Shown one piece after another: positions 63,116 to 64,000 of a stretch of 64,000 nt of DNA. Source of the stretch: Gossypium raimondii (taxonomy: Eukaryota; Streptophyta; Magnoliopsida; Malvales; Malvaceae). Made by a program: the position numbers and the translations under genes. Location: NCBI RefSeq assembly GCF_025698545.1, contig NC_068569.1, positions 14,694,001 through 14,758,000 of the forward strand. Reading direction: 5' to 3'. Under the pieces are notes generated by a model that saw only the letters and a program-made list of their open reading frames with translations, was not told the origin of the DNA and did no database searches. The first letter of the stretch is position 1. Each line of letters begins with the position of its first letter.

Positions 63116-63196
63116 AACAAGGACAATTTCTTTGGCAAAGCGGGCAAACTGCTAAATATTGAGTTTAAACCAATCTCATTCATAAACTAGAGTAGA

Positions 63197-63626
63197 GTCT
63201 AGACCTGTCCATGGGCCAGGCCGAGAAAAAAAATTTTCGGCCCGCCTCCTAGGCCCGAGCCCGGCCCAAAATATAGGTCTAAAATTTTGCCCAGAGAAAA
63301 ATATCATAAGCCCGGCTCGGCTCGGCCCATTTTTAAAATAAACATTAAAAAATTATTTTAAAAATAAAAAAATAAAAAAATTATTTTAAAATATTTTAAA
63401 ATTAAAAATTAAAAATTAAAAATTAAAAAATAAAAATAAAAAAATATATTTATTATATTCGGACCAAGCTGGGCCGGGCCAAAAAAGTGGTGCCCGAGGC
63501 CCGGCCTGTTTTTTAAACGAACCTCGTTTTTTTGCCCAAGCCCATATTTCGGGCCTATATTTTTACCCAAACCCTCCCATATTTCGAGCAGGCCATCGGA
63601 CCGGGCCGGGCCGCCCGGCCCATGGA
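63197..63626. mobile_element. GC-end inverted-repeat element (MITE-like) with 11-bp flanking repeat
   Basis: GGGCC-rich ends (TCCATGGGCCAGGCCGAG at the left; the inverse of TCCATGGGCCGGGCGGCC at the right) enclose an AT-rich core with A-runs. A second GGCCCG-rich inverted pair lies inside. The exact direct repeat ACTAGAGTAGA flanks it at 63186-63196 and 63627-63637. On the left, 11 bases separate the direct repeat from the inverted end, so the true end is not certain. This type of GGCCCGGCC element is widespread in plant genomes. Confidence 0.6.
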
Positions 63627-63637
63627 ACTAGAGTAGA

Positions 63638-64000
63638 CCATCAAGCAATTGCATCTCCACTTTTTTCTTTTTAAGTGCAAAAACTAGAGAGTATATATTC
63701 ATAGATGGCAATAATAAGTTGTCATGTAGCTTTGATGTCCATCACTTAAGAAAAATCGTTTAAATCCACGTGGAAAGAAAAAAAAAAGAATGTATATTAC
63801 AGGCTACAAATTCCATCTTTCGTGATTCCTGGACTAAAAGCTGTTTCATATGTTCTTCGAGATTCAAATTCTGCCAATCCGCTTTTTTCTTGTCTGCAAC
63901 TCTTTTCAAGGTTATCTAGTATTTATTAACAAAATGGGTAGGCAAATGATGTTATTTGCAACTTTCCTCTATCTACTGGCTAAGTCTTCCAAAAGATTTG
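63638..64000. other. Terminal stretch
   Basis: AT-rich, nothing recognised to the end of the window. Confidence 0.4.

Noticed and set aside
1-64000. CRISPR arrays, bacterial operons, phage or plasmid features
   Set aside because: The window is plant nuclear DNA with spliced genes; the arrays seen have no spacer structure. No tRNA B-box plus A-box pair was found by eye either.

Overview
This window is nuclear DNA from a flowering plant. Genes are split by many short GT-AG introns, intergenic DNA is AT-rich, and mobile-element remains fill the middle. The gene set is that of a eudicot. Long solo LTRs with TGTAACA...TGTTACA ends and CACACGGGCGTGTG-type clusters resemble cotton and other Malvaceae, so Gossypium is my best guess (inference, no search run).

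Left gene island (1-22 kb), + strand unless stated: the 3' part of an SKU5-similar multicopper-oxidase-like gene (1-2651); a complete CCT-beta chaperonin gene (5007-8678); on the minus strand, a decayed gene for peroxisomal enoyl-CoA hydratase 2 (about 9226-10194); a complete 15-exon PUS10 tRNA pseudouridine synthase (10757-14375); a complete PRONE-type RopGEF (16305-18966); and, on the minus strand, a MIR394 microRNA hairpin whose mature and star strands can both be read (21648-21777).

Middle repeat zone (about 22.8-53 kb): a degenerate GCCTT-type array interrupted by a MITE-like insertion, three solo LTRs of 2.7-3.0 kb (two with exact 5-bp target-site duplications), a 67-bp tandem repeat, a broken DUF295 (F-box family) gene, a 5'-truncated LINE with one solo LTR nested in its 3' end, and a TIR element. 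A stretch from about 37.2 to 45.4 kb shows no gene I can support.

Right gene island (53-61.3 kb): a U4 spliceosomal RNA gene with a full Pol II snRNA promoter and 3' box (53285-53529), a complete ARID-HMG box gene (54558-56743), and on the minus strand a complete MSL10-type mechanosensitive channel gene (58559-61248). The last 2.7 kb holds two more inverted-repeat elements.

The genes form no operon or shared pathway. The SKS5-like, ECH2, MIR394 and HMGB9-like loci recall Arabidopsis At1g76160, At1g76150, At1g76135 and At1g76110 (from memory), which suggests conserved microsynteny stretched by repeats. I saw no previously undescribed system. The most useful items beyond ordinary gene models are the ECH2 pseudogene, MIR394, the U4 gene and the nested insertion history. 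Splice sites were assigned by reading frame, GT-AG ends and family similarity, and each complete gene's exons sum to a whole number of codons.
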